Source: Pseudonocardiaceae bacterium (GTDB lineage: Bacteria; Actinomycetota; Actinomycetes; Mycobacteriales; Pseudonocardiaceae). Taken from it: a stretch of 16,464 bases of DNA. The position numbers were made by a program, and so were the translations under genes. The stretch is taken from NCBI GenBank assembly GCA_025937115.1, contig JAICSB010000027.1, positions 1 to 16,464 on the forward strand. The letters run 5' to 3'. Under the pieces are notes generated by a model, which saw nothing but the letters and a program-made list of their open reading frames with translations, ran no database searches and was not told the origin of the DNA. Shown here piece by piece: positions 7,689 through 16,464 of the stretch (positions are counted from its first letter, which is position 1; each line of letters starts with the position of its first letter).

Positions 7689-9246
7689 AAGCCTTCGGCC
7701 ACAGGCCGACGGCCCGCTCCGCTAGCGCTGTGATGGTTAGCGCTGGGTTCACCCCGAGGTTCGCGCTGACCGCTGAGCCGTCCACCACGGACAGACCCGG
7801 ATAGCCGTGCACCCGGTGGTTGGCGTCGATGACACCGTCGGCGGCGGTGGCGCCCATCGGGCAACCACCGAGGAAATGCGCCGTCAACGGCAGCCCGAAC
7901 AGCTCGCCCCAGGTGCTGCCCGCGGTCCCGCCGATGTGCTGGGCGGCGAGCTGGCTTGCTTGGTAAGCGGCGGGGATGAAAGTGGGATTGGCCTCGCCGT
8001 GACCGGGTCGCGAGGTTAACCGGCCGCGGCGGCGGTAGGTGGTCAGCGAGTTGTCCAGGGACTGCATCACCAGCAGGATCACCGTCCGTTCACTCCAGCG
8101 TCGTACCGACAGCAGCCGCGCCGTCCGGGCCGGGTGCGCGACGGCGAAGCGCAGCAACTGCTTCCATCGTGGCGTGTCCGACGCGCCGTCGGTGGCCAAG
8201 GTCTGCAGCAGCGCCATCGCGTTGCTGCCTCGCCCGTAGCGAACCGGCTCGATGTGGGTGTGCTCGTCGGGATGGAACGAGGAGGTGATGGCCACCCCGC
8301 GGGTGAAGTCGCGCGCCGGGTCCACGGTGGCCCGGCTGGCGCCGACGATCGCCTCGGAGTTCGACCGGGTCAGCTCCCCGAGCCGGGGCGAGAGCCGGGG
8401 CAGCACGCCTTCGTCGCGCATCCGGTGCAGCAACTGTTGGGTGCCCCAGGTGCCGGCGGCGAGCACTACCTGCTTCGACCGGATTGTCCGGCGCCCCGCT
8501 GGCCCGATCCGCAGCTTGCCGGTGCGTACGGCGTCGACCAGCCAGGTCCCGTCCGGCTGCGGGCGCACCGCGGTCACCGTGGTCATCGGGTGCACCGTCG
8601 CACCCGCCCGCTCCGCGAAGTAGAGGTAGTTCTTCACCAAGGTGTTCTTGGCGCCGACCCGGCATCCGGTCATGCAGGAACCACATTCGGTACAGCCGGT
8701 CCGCCGGGGGCCGGCGCCGCCGAAGTAGGGATCATCGACCTCCTCGCCTGGCGGTCCGAAGAACACCCCGACAGGCGTGGGATGGTAGCTCTTGGAGACC
8801 CCCATCTCCCGCGCGATTCGCTGCATCACCTCGTCGGCGGCGGTGTGGCCGGCATAGGTCGTCACGCCGAGCATCCGCTCTGCCTCGTCGTAGTGCGGTT
8901 CGAGCTCGGCGCGCCAGTCGGCAAGGTGCGCCCATTGCGGGTCGTCGAAGAACGCGTCGGGTGGCCGGTAGAGGGTGTTGGCGTAGTTCAGCGACCCGCC
9001 TCCCACGCCGGCACCGGCCAGCACCACGAGGTCACGCAGTAGGTGGATGCGCTGGATGCCGTAGCACCCCAGCGCCGGCGCCCAGAGGAACTTGCGCAGC
9101 TGCCATGACGTGCTGGCCAACTCGTGATCAGCGAAGCGCCGCCCCGCCTCAAGCACGCCGACCCGGTAGCCCTTCTCGGTCAGCCGCAACGCCGCGACGC
9201 TGCCGCCGAACCCAGATCCGACGACCACCACGTCGTAGTCGACCAC
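7675..9246 (-). CDS. choD: GMC-family oxidoreductase, ChoD-like (putative cholesterol oxidase)
   Basis: FAD-dependent oxidoreductase, about 523 residues, very similar in remembered sequence to mycobacterial ChoD. The Rossmann motif [10 protein letters not shown] lies at 8-17, [14 protein letters not shown] near 77-90, and the catalytic region has TAHFLGG (H457) and NLGVNP (N496/N500). [12 protein letters not shown] segment at C185, C188, C191 and C195 has the spacing of a 4Fe-4S ferredoxin motif and sits where family members have one. The GTG at 9246 was preferred because GGAGG lies 11 nt upstream; with the alternative GTG at 9258 that site would touch the start. It lacks the longer C-terminal tail of the M. 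tuberculosis protein. It sits between an MFS gene and guaA, overlapping guaA by 14 nt. The substrate is not certain: ChoD homologues may not oxidise cholesterol in vivo. Confidence 0.83.
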
Positions 9247-9288
9247 GCCGTAGACCACCTCCTACATCCTGCTCGCAGGGTAAGCCGC

Positions 9289-10581
9289 TCAGCGCTGGGC
9301 TGGCTCGATGCGGCGGAGCAACGGGATGCTGGCCAGCAGCAGAACCATCGCCACCCCGAACACCCCGGCGTAGCCCGCGGTGGCTCTGAACGCGCCAACG
9401 GGCACCCGGTCGGAGAACGTTATCGCCAGGCCGGCCAGCATGGGGCCGATCAGCACACCAACCCCCTTGCCGAGGCCGAACATGCTGGCGCCGGCGCCGT
9501 GGGCCTCCCGGTCCGGAAGCAACCTCATCAGCAGCGTGTACGGCAGGGTCATCAGCACTACTGCAGCGAACGCGACCGGCACGATCGCGGCGAGAAACAG
9601 GGTGTTTGTAGTGACCAGGGTCGGGATCAGACCGAGCGCGAAAGCCCAGACCGCCGCCTGCATGATGCGCCGTGCTCCGAAGCGGTCCGCGAGCTTGCCG
9701 GCCACCGGGGCCGCTACCAGCGCGGCCAGCCCGACCAGCGCCAACGAGGTGGCCGTGCTACGCAGCGACATTCCGAGCCCGCGAGTGAAGTACAGCACGA
9801 CGAATGTCTTCAGCGCGTCCACTGCACCTTCCCAGAGGGCGTCGGCGGCGATCCAGTAGCGGATCGCGCGGTGGCTCCGGAGCAGGCCGAGATCCACGCG
9901 CAGGCCGCTACCCGACGACGGCTGGTCGGTGCCGCGCTCACTGCCGACCCTGGCCCGTAGTCCGAAGCACAGTGCCACCGTCACCGCGACGACGGCGAGT
10001 GCCCCGATCACGAAGGGAAGCGGGCGCCACAGGCTGAGCAGGAAACCGCCGCCGACCAGTGCGAGCAACAGGCCCGCCGAACGAAAACCACCCTGGATTC
10101 CCTGTGACCGGCCCCGAACCGCACCTGGTACGAGATCGGGAAACAGTGCGTAGTAGGGCGTGTAGTAGCCGAAGTAGCCGAGGAAGAACACTGCCAGCGA
10201 GATGGCGATCCACAGCAGAGATCCCGCACCGAGCGGCATCCCGAGTAGCGCGAGGACCATCAGCACGGCACCGGCGAGGACGAAAGGTAGTCGCCGGCCG
10301 ATGCCGGTGCTGGTCGAGTCCGACCAGCCACCGACCAAGATCGGGACGATAAGCGCCACCACACCCTCGCCACCGATCAGAATCCCGGTGACCGCCGGAC
10401 CGGACAGGTCGGCGAGAAGCACCGGAAGGTATGTCCCCACCACGGTGTAGGCGAAGGCCACCCCGAACGCGGGCAATCCGAGAACGGCCAGGAAACGCAG
10501 CTGCGCCCTGCTCAGCCGGTCCTTATGGGCGCCATGGCCGTCACGGGGCGAGATCCGCTGCAACCCTTCGGCAGCTGCCAC
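9289..10581 (-). CDS. MFS transporter, SLC45/GPH-like
   Basis: A 430-residue integral membrane protein with about 12 hydrophobic segments in two halves split by a hydrophilic loop near 215-235. The loop after the second helix reads GGWSDSTSTGIGRRLPF, the D-x-x-(R/S)-x-x-x-G-R-R-x-P form of the MFS signature seen in SLC45 and sugar:cation symporters. FGYYTPYYALFPDLVP near 137-152 is also typical of that branch. The GTG at 10581 has GGGAGG about 10 nt upstream. The gene lies between guaB3 (65-nt gap) and the ChoD-like gene (about 42-nt gap), all on the minus strand, so it may be co-transcribed with guanine synthesis genes. Substrate unknown: a sugar or glycoside is suggested by the subfamily, a nucleobase or sterol derivative by context. 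Confidence 0.85.
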   Translation of the reverse strand: MAAAEGLQRISPRDGHGAHKDRLSRAQLRFLAVLGLPAFGVAFAYTVVGTYLPVLLADLSGPAVTGILIGGEGVVALIVPILVGGWSDSTSTGIGRRLPFVLAGAVLMVLALLGMPLGAGSLLWIAISLAVFFLGYFGYYTPYYALFPDLVPGAVRGRSQGIQGGFRSAGLLLALVGGGFLLSLWRPLPFVIGALAVVAVTVALCFGLRARVGSERGTDQPSSGSGLRVDLGLLRSHRAIRYWIAADALWEGAVDALKTFVVLYFTRGLGMSLRSTATSLALVGLAALVAAPVAGKLADRFGARRIMQAAVWAFALGLIPTLVTTNTLFLAAIVPVAFAAVVLMTLPYTLLMRLLPDREAHGAGASMFGLGKGVGVLIGPMLAGLAITFSDRVPVGAFRATAGYAGVFGVAMVLLLASIPLLRRIEPAQR

Positions 10582-10646
10582 CGCGGTGCCACCTCCCGCA
10601 GTGGTCTATGCCCCTGGTTGATACCCGCCAGGACGCACTGTACCTG

Positions 10647-11774
10647 TCAGGGTCGGACGGTGAGGCCGACCTTTTGGAACTCTTTGAGCTCTGAGTAGCC
10701 GGTTTTGGCCATCGCGCGGCGCAGCGCGCCGAACAGGTTCACCGTGCCGCCGGGATCGTCAGACGGGCCGAACAGCAGCGTGTCGATGCCGGTCGAGCCA
10801 TTGGATACATCGGTGACGTGGCTGCGAGGTAGCGACGGATGCGCCGCGGCGGCAGTCCAGTACAAACCGTTGCCGGGAGCCTCGGCCGCGGCGGCCAAGG
10901 GTTCACCGAGCATCACCGCGTCCGCCCCGCAGGCGATCGCTTTGGCCACGTCGCCGCTGGTGGACATGCCACCGTCGGCGATCACGTGCACATAACGGCC
11001 ACCGGTCTCGTCGAGATAGTCCCGGCGGGCGGCGGCGGCGTCGGCGACCGCGGTGGCCATCGGCACCCGGATGCCCAGGACCTCGGCGGTGGACGTGCTG
11101 GCACCCGCGCCGTGACCGACGATCACCCCGGCCGCCCCGGTCCGCATCAGGTGCATCGCGGTGCGGTAATCGCCGACGCCGCCCGCGATGACCGGGACGT
11201 CCATCGAGGCGATGAACTCCACCAGGTTCAGCGGCTGCGCGGCACGGGAGACATGCTCGGCCGAGACGATGGTGCCCTGCACGATAAGGATCTCGACGCC
11301 GGCGGCGAGCAGGTCCGGGGCGAGGTCGCGGGCGTGCTGCGGGCTGACCCGGGCGGCGACCGTGACGCCGGACTCGGCCACCTTGCCGATCGCCTCGGTG
11401 AGCAGCTCGATCTGGATCGGGGCCGAATGCCACTGCTGCAGCAGCCGCACTGCCGCCGCGCCGTCGGTCTCCGCCATCGCGGAGCGCAGTTGCAACAGCA
11501 GCTTGTCGACATTCGGGTGGCGGCCCCACAGCCCCTCGGCGTTGAGCACCCCAAGCCCGCCCAGCTCACCGATCCGCACCGCCGTCGCCGGTGAGACGAT
11601 CGCGTCGGTGGGGTGGGTCAGCAGCGGGATGTCGAACCGGTAGGCATCGATCTGCCAGCTGGTGGACACATCCCGCGACGAGCGGGTGCGCCGCGACGGC
11701 ACGATCTGGACCTCATCGAAGTCGTAGCCCCACCGCGCGGTGCGGCCCATGCCGATCTCCACCAGATCGCGCAC
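10647..11774 (-). CDS. guaB3: GuaB3, IMP-dehydrogenase-related protein without CBS domains
   Basis: A 375-residue TIM-barrel protein of the IMPDH/GMPR family, with no CBS pair. The N-terminal VEIGMGRTAR and VPSRRTRSS are GuaB3 signatures, as is the C-terminal LKEFQKVGLTV. The loop that in IMPDH carries the catalytic cysteine (GSICTTR) reads GHGAGASTSTAEVLG at about 220-234 with no cysteine, so normal IMP oxidation by covalent intermediate is unlikely. IADGGMSTSGDVAKAIACGADAVMLG (about 265-290) keeps the phosphate-binding loop. The GTG at 11774 starts one base after the guaB2 stop, so the two are probably coupled. Mycobacterial GuaB3 also lacks the cysteine and its role is unclear, while a cyanobacterial GuaB3 has been reported as an active dehydrogenase. 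Confidence 0.93.
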   Translation of the reverse strand: MRDLVEIGMGRTARWGYDFDEVQIVPSRRTRSSRDVSTSWQIDAYRFDIPLLTHPTDAIVSPATAVRIGELGGLGVLNAEGLWGRHPNVDKLLLQLRSAMAETDGAAAVRLLQQWHSAPIQIELLTEAIGKVAESGVTVAARVSPQHARDLAPDLLAAGVEILIVQGTIVSAEHVSRAAQPLNLVEFIASMDVPVIAGGVGDYRTAMHLMRTGAAGVIVGHGAGASTSTAEVLGIRVPMATAVADAAAARRDYLDETGGRYVHVIADGGMSTSGDVAKAIACGADAVMLGEPLAAAAEAPGNGLYWTAAAAHPSLPRSHVTDVSNGSTGIDTLLFGPSDDPGGTVNLFGALRRAMAKTGYSELKEFQKVGLTVRP

Positions 11775-11775
11775 C

Positions 11776-13804
<2,029 letters not shown>

Positions 13805-13828
13805 GCTGTGTGCGCCGGGATAGGGCCT

Positions 13829-14926
13829 TCAGCCGCAGTAAGGAGGCCGTCCCGGTCCGGTGAGTCCACAGCCCGGCGCTGCGCCCCCACCCGGGCCACC
13901 GCTATGCAGGTGATTTCCGGGCTGCGGTGAATTGACGTTCGGGGCGTCATTACCCGGCGTGCCAGTAGCGCTGCCTCGGCTGGAGAAATCCTTGCCCACG
14001 GGAAAGCCCCCACCAGGACCGCCCCCCGTGGTGCCAACCCCGCCCGCGCGAGCGCCTGTTGTGGTCCCCACCGAGGATGGGCCACTGCTCGGACCCGGGT
14101 AACCAGGTCGCCGGTAGTCCGCACCGGGACGATAATCCCTGGGGAGCCCCGGCGGTCTCATGCTTGACGGCAGCTCGGTGCGCGAATCCGACGTGGTGGT
14201 CGAACCGGTGGAGGTGGTCACGTCGGTCGACGGCGAGGACGTGCTGGTCCCGTTGCGTGAACTGGCGGCTCCGGATGAGGGGAAGCCAGGCATTCCAGGC
14301 ATCGTCGCTGAGCCGGTCTCCGGTGACCTGTTCAGAATCTGTTCGAGCTGACGGTGGCTCGCGGTGAGATCGTTGCGACCCTCGGACTCGCTGATCTCCG
14401 GGAGCTGGTTCTGCACTCGTTGCAGTGATGCCCTGGCGCGCTCTGGATCGCCCTGCTTCAGTGCCGTCCTGGCTTCATTGAGCTCGGTCCGCACCGTGGC
14501 CGCCGTCTCCACCGAGCGGGCGTAGTCGCCGTAGAGCACCTGAGTCACGCCCCACAAGCGGTCGCCGGGTTGCGCGGACTTGGCGACCAGGCCCACCGAA
14601 GAAAAAGCGATCACCAACACGGCGGCAGCCGCGGCGATTGAACCGAACACCGGGTTACGGCGGCGGACCGGCCGGCGGCCGGCGCGGATCGCCGCCACAG
14701 CGGTGTCGGTGTCCACCAGTTCCCTGAACGGCTCAGCCTCCATCTCCTGGCGCCATCCGGCCAGCAACCGGGTCAGCTCGTCCGGCTCGTCGCTCGGGCT
14801 GTAGCCAGACCGGCCGATCAGGTCCAGCAGCGTGTCGTCGGCCTGTACCGCAGCCAGATCAGCGGGCATCTCATGAGGGTCCCCGTTGGAATAACCGGCA
14901 CGGGGGAAGTCGTCTCGACCAGGCAC
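13829..14926 (-). CDS. rsdA: anti-sigma-D factor RsdA
   Basis: Single-pass membrane protein that binds and inhibits the ECF factor SigD. The cytoplasmic N-terminus (1-90) has the sigma-binding region with DDTLLDLIG (30-38) and ELTRLLAGWRQEMEAEPF (50-67). A basic RRPVRRR precedes the membrane helix at about 94-114. Residues 138-200 look helical with charged repeats, and about 205-365 form a low-complexity Pro/Gly/Ser/Thr tail outside the membrane, ending with two cysteines in APGCGLTGPGRPPYCG. The GTG at 14926 directly follows the sigD stop (TGAGTG), with GAGGGGG about 9 nt upstream, so the two are translationally coupled. In M. tuberculosis release is by regulated degradation of RsdA; a similar mechanism is inferred here. 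Confidence 0.88.
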   Translation of the reverse strand: MPGRDDFPRAGYSNGDPHEMPADLAAVQADDTLLDLIGRSGYSPSDEPDELTRLLAGWRQEMEAEPFRELVDTDTAVAAIRAGRRPVRRRNPVFGSIAAAAAVLVIAFSSVGLVAKSAQPGDRLWGVTQVLYGDYARSVETAATVRTELNEARTALKQGDPERARASLQRVQNQLPEISESEGRNDLTASHRQLEQILNRSPETGSATMPGMPGFPSSGAASSRNGTSTSSPSTDVTTSTGSTTTSDSRTELPSSMRPPGLPRDYRPGADYRRPGYPGPSSGPSSVGTTTGARAGGVGTTGGGPGGGFPVGKDFSSRGSATGTPGNDAPNVNSPQPGNHLHSGGPGGGAAPGCGLTGPGRPPYCG

Positions 14927-15499
14927 TCAGACCACCCCCTCAGACGCCAGCACGCTGCGTAGTTTGCCCAGAGCCCGGTGCTGGGCCACCCGGACCGCGC
15001 CAGGAGTAGAGCCGACGGCCTCGGCGGTCTCCTCCGCGGACAGCCCCACCATGACCCGCAGGCGGACGATCTCTCGTTGCTTTTCCGGCAGGGTTTCCAT
15101 CAGCTTGGTCATGCGCCCGGTGAACTCGCCCTGCATCGCTTGTGCCTCCGGACCATCGGCCAGGTCCGGGATATCGGGGACCTCCGGGACCGGCTCGGAG
15201 CGATTGCGTGCCGAGGACCGATGGGCGTCAGCCACCTTGTGCGAGGCGATGCCGTAGACGAAGGCGAGGAATGGCCGGCCTTGGTCGCGGTAACTGGGCA
15301 GGGCCGTGAGCACCGCGAGACACACCTCCTGAGCTACATCATCCGCCGAAGCGAACGTCTTTTCCTGGCCACCGACGCGGGCGCGGCAGTACCGCACCAC
15401 CAGGGGACGGATCCGCCGGAGCACACCCTCAACGGCTTGTGGCTTCCCGTTGACGGCATCACCGATCAGGACGTCGAGGTCGTCCCCTACTGCGGTCAT
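14927..15499 (-). CDS. sigD: ECF RNA polymerase sigma factor SigD
   Basis: A 190-residue ECF sigma factor. Region 2 contains RPLVVRYCRARVG, ASADDVAQEVCLAVLTALP and FLAFVYGIASHKVADAHR; region 4 contains LPEKQREIVRLRVMVGLSAEETAEAVG and the HTH TPGAVRVAQHRALGKL. Both closely match remembered mycobacterial SigD. ATG 15499 was preferred because the conserved part (MTAVGDDLDVLIGDAVNG) starts there, though no clear Shine-Dalgarno precedes it. An in-frame ATG at 15583 adds 28 residues and would sit about 30 nt after the putative ECF promoter. It is followed by its anti-sigma factor rsdA with no gap. Possible autoregulation through the GGAAC-N18-GGTTT promoter upstream. Confidence 0.92.
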   Translation of the reverse strand: MTAVGDDLDVLIGDAVNGKPQAVEGVLRRIRPLVVRYCRARVGGQEKTFASADDVAQEVCLAVLTALPSYRDQGRPFLAFVYGIASHKVADAHRSSARNRSEPVPEVPDIPDLADGPEAQAMQGEFTGRMTKLMETLPEKQREIVRLRVMVGLSAEETAEAVGSTPGAVRVAQHRALGKLRSVLASEGVV

Positions 15500-15619
15500 C
15501 GCTGGATGCAGCCCTGCCGTTACGACGAGAGACCAGCCGGGCTGCACGCCGGCCGGCGGTGGCCATTCCATCGCCCCGACCATCCATCACCATCCGCCGA
15601 GACACGGGCACCTCACGGC

Positions 15620-15647
15620 AAACCGTAGTGGTAGACAGGTTGGTTCC
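15620..15647 (-). promoter_or_regulatory. putative ECF-type promoter for sigD-rsdA
   Basis: On the minus strand GGAAC (15647-15643) and GGTTT (15624-15620) are 18 bp apart, like ECF promoters of the GGAAY / SGTTR type. The -10 box matches imperfectly. It is placed correctly to drive sigD. It could be recognised by another ECF factor rather than SigD itself. Confidence 0.35.
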
Positions 15648-15692
15648 CGTAACGCGGTATCGCTGCGCGATGGCGCTGCTACCGACCGAACA

Positions 15693-15729
15693 CAGCGACG
15701 GCCGATGGCATCGCCATCGGCCGTCGCTG
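15693..15729 (-). terminator. 17-bp-stem terminator downstream of the LuxR regulator
   Basis: CAGCGACGGCCGATGGC (15693-15709), 3-nt loop, and its exact complement at 15713-15729. It begins 44 nt after the regulator stop and lies before the sigD promoter, so it should separate the two transcription units. On the minus strand it is followed by TGTTCGGT, a weak T-tail. Confidence 0.75.
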
Positions 15730-15773
15730 CACACATCCTCGGGCGCGCCTGATTCAGGCCAGCGTCCGCGGCT

Positions 15774-16370
15774 TCACGCCACCAGGCCGCGCCGGAAACC
15801 GTGCGCGACGGCCTGTGCGCGATCCCGCACGCCGAGCTTGCGGAAGAGCCTGCGGGCATGAGTTTTCACGGTGTCCTCGGAGAGATACAGCTCCCGCCCG
15901 ATCTGCCCGTTGCTCTTGCCCTGACTCATCCCGCGGAGGACCTGCAGCTCCCGCTCAGTGAGCTGGACACCAGGATCGGACGGGGGGCGAGGCGCCGGAA
16001 CTGACGTGCTGGCCAGCGTGTGAGCCAGCGCCGCGACGAGTTCTGGTCGGGACGCATCCCAGCGCAGGTAACCTCGGGCGCCGCCGGCGATCGCCGCGGC
16101 GATACTGCCCGCGTCATCCGGCGCCCCGAACACGATGACGTTCGCTTGCGGGTGCGCCGAGACCAGCCGGCGGGTAGCCTCGACTCCGGCCGGGACGGCG
16201 CGTTGCGTTCCGACCAGCACCACATCCACCGGCTGCCGGGAATATCGAGCTAACAGCTCGTCACCGTGTGCCACGCAGTCGATCCGGGCCACGCCGGGGA
16301 CCGCGGACATCACACGTGTGAGACCCTCGCGGACCTGTCGCCGGTCGTCGCAGATGAGAACTGCGGTCAC
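15774..16370 (-). CDS. LuxR/NarL-type regulator with degenerate receiver domain
   Basis: A 198-residue two-domain regulator. The receiver (1-120) keeps the acidic pair D8-D9 in LICDDRR, but the phospho-acceptor position reads DVVLVGTQR, with glycine at 54 where aspartate is expected. The conserved Thr (VIVFGAP) and Lys (GGARGYLRWD) positions are also changed. The C-terminal HTH (about 136-194) is canonical: LTERELQVLRGMSQGKSN, EDTVKTHARRLFRKLGV. It is therefore probably an orphan, phosphorylation-independent DNA-binding protein, like several actinobacterial developmental regulators. The GTG at 16370 has GGAGAGGAG about 7 nt upstream. It is monocistronic, given the strong hairpin downstream. 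Its targets may include its own promoter palindrome. Confidence 0.88.
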   Translation of the reverse strand: MTAVLICDDRRQVREGLTRVMSAVPGVARIDCVAHGDELLARYSRQPVDVVLVGTQRAVPAGVEATRRLVSAHPQANVIVFGAPDDAGSIAAAIAGGARGYLRWDASRPELVAALAHTLASTSVPAPRPPSDPGVQLTERELQVLRGMSQGKSNGQIGRELYLSEDTVKTHARRLFRKLGVRDRAQAVAHGFRRGLVA

Positions 16371-16447
16371 GGATGAACTCCTCTCCTGCAGCCAACTGAT
16401 GTGCCCACCTCCCTATCGGTCATGCAGGCCCGGAACTTGACACGATC

Positions 16448-16462
16448 TGATGGATTCCATCA
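16448..16462. promoter_or_regulatory. 15-bp palindrome upstream of the LuxR regulator
   Basis: TGATGGA-T-TCCATCA is a perfect dyad 78 bp upstream of the regulator's GTG. Its place and symmetry suit an operator for a dimeric regulator. On the minus strand it overlaps a weak TTGATG that could be a -35 box. It lies at the window edge, so the rest of the promoter region is not visible. Confidence 0.4.
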
Positions 16463-16464
16463 AG

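Noticed and set aside
15649..15673. GTAACG...CGAT on the plus strand resembling a SigD-type promoter
   Set aside because: Spacing is about 11-12 bp, short of the roughly 16 bp expected from memory, and it points away from sigD into a terminator.

Overview
The window is high-GC DNA with short intergenic gaps, GTG starts and overlapping start/stop codons, typical of an actinomycete. The run guaB2-guaB3 / choD-like oxidoreductase / DUF5319-type gene / rsdA-sigD has the gene content and partly the order of the corresponding Mycobacterium tuberculosis region. The extra MetV-like protein, the MFS gene and guaA directly behind choD point to another family of Mycobacteriales/Pseudonocardiales, possibly Pseudonocardiaceae. 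That family call is an inference from gene content and remembered homologues, not from a search.

Left block (1-1892, minus strand): a translationally coupled operon of a 58-residue CPHC zinc-ribbon-like peptide, a cysteine-rich MetV-like protein and a methylenetetrahydrofolate reductase (MetF, cut by the window edge). Every junction is an ATGA or GTGA overlap. A YciI-family gene is divergent from it.

Accessory block (about 2219-5680, plus strand): three genes lie between two copies of a 33-bp direct repeat (30/33 identical). They are an AbiEi-like regulator with an N-terminal nuclease-fold-like region, an AbiEii-like nucleotidyltransferase that overlaps it, and a protein with a C-terminal Apea-like HEPN domain whose expected catalytic arginine appears to be glycine. 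This looks like a type IV toxin-antitoxin or abortive-infection type island and is the best candidate here for an unusual system. About 400 bp of non-coding DNA with hairpins separates it from the core genome.

Purine block (6093-13287, minus strand): guaB2, guaB3, an SLC45/GPH-like MFS transporter, a ChoD-like GMC oxidoreductase and guaA run in one direction and may form one operon. GuaB2 makes XMP from IMP and GuaA makes GMP from XMP. GuaB3 lacks the catalytic cysteine and the CBS domains. The divergent region upstream of guaB2 holds two sets of tandem repeats.

Right block (13412-16464): a DUF5319-type gene on the plus strand converges on the minus-strand sigD-rsdA pair (ECF sigma factor and its membrane anti-sigma factor). 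Upstream of these is a LuxR-type regulator with a degenerate receiver domain, insulated by a 17-bp-stem terminator and preceded by a 15-bp palindrome.
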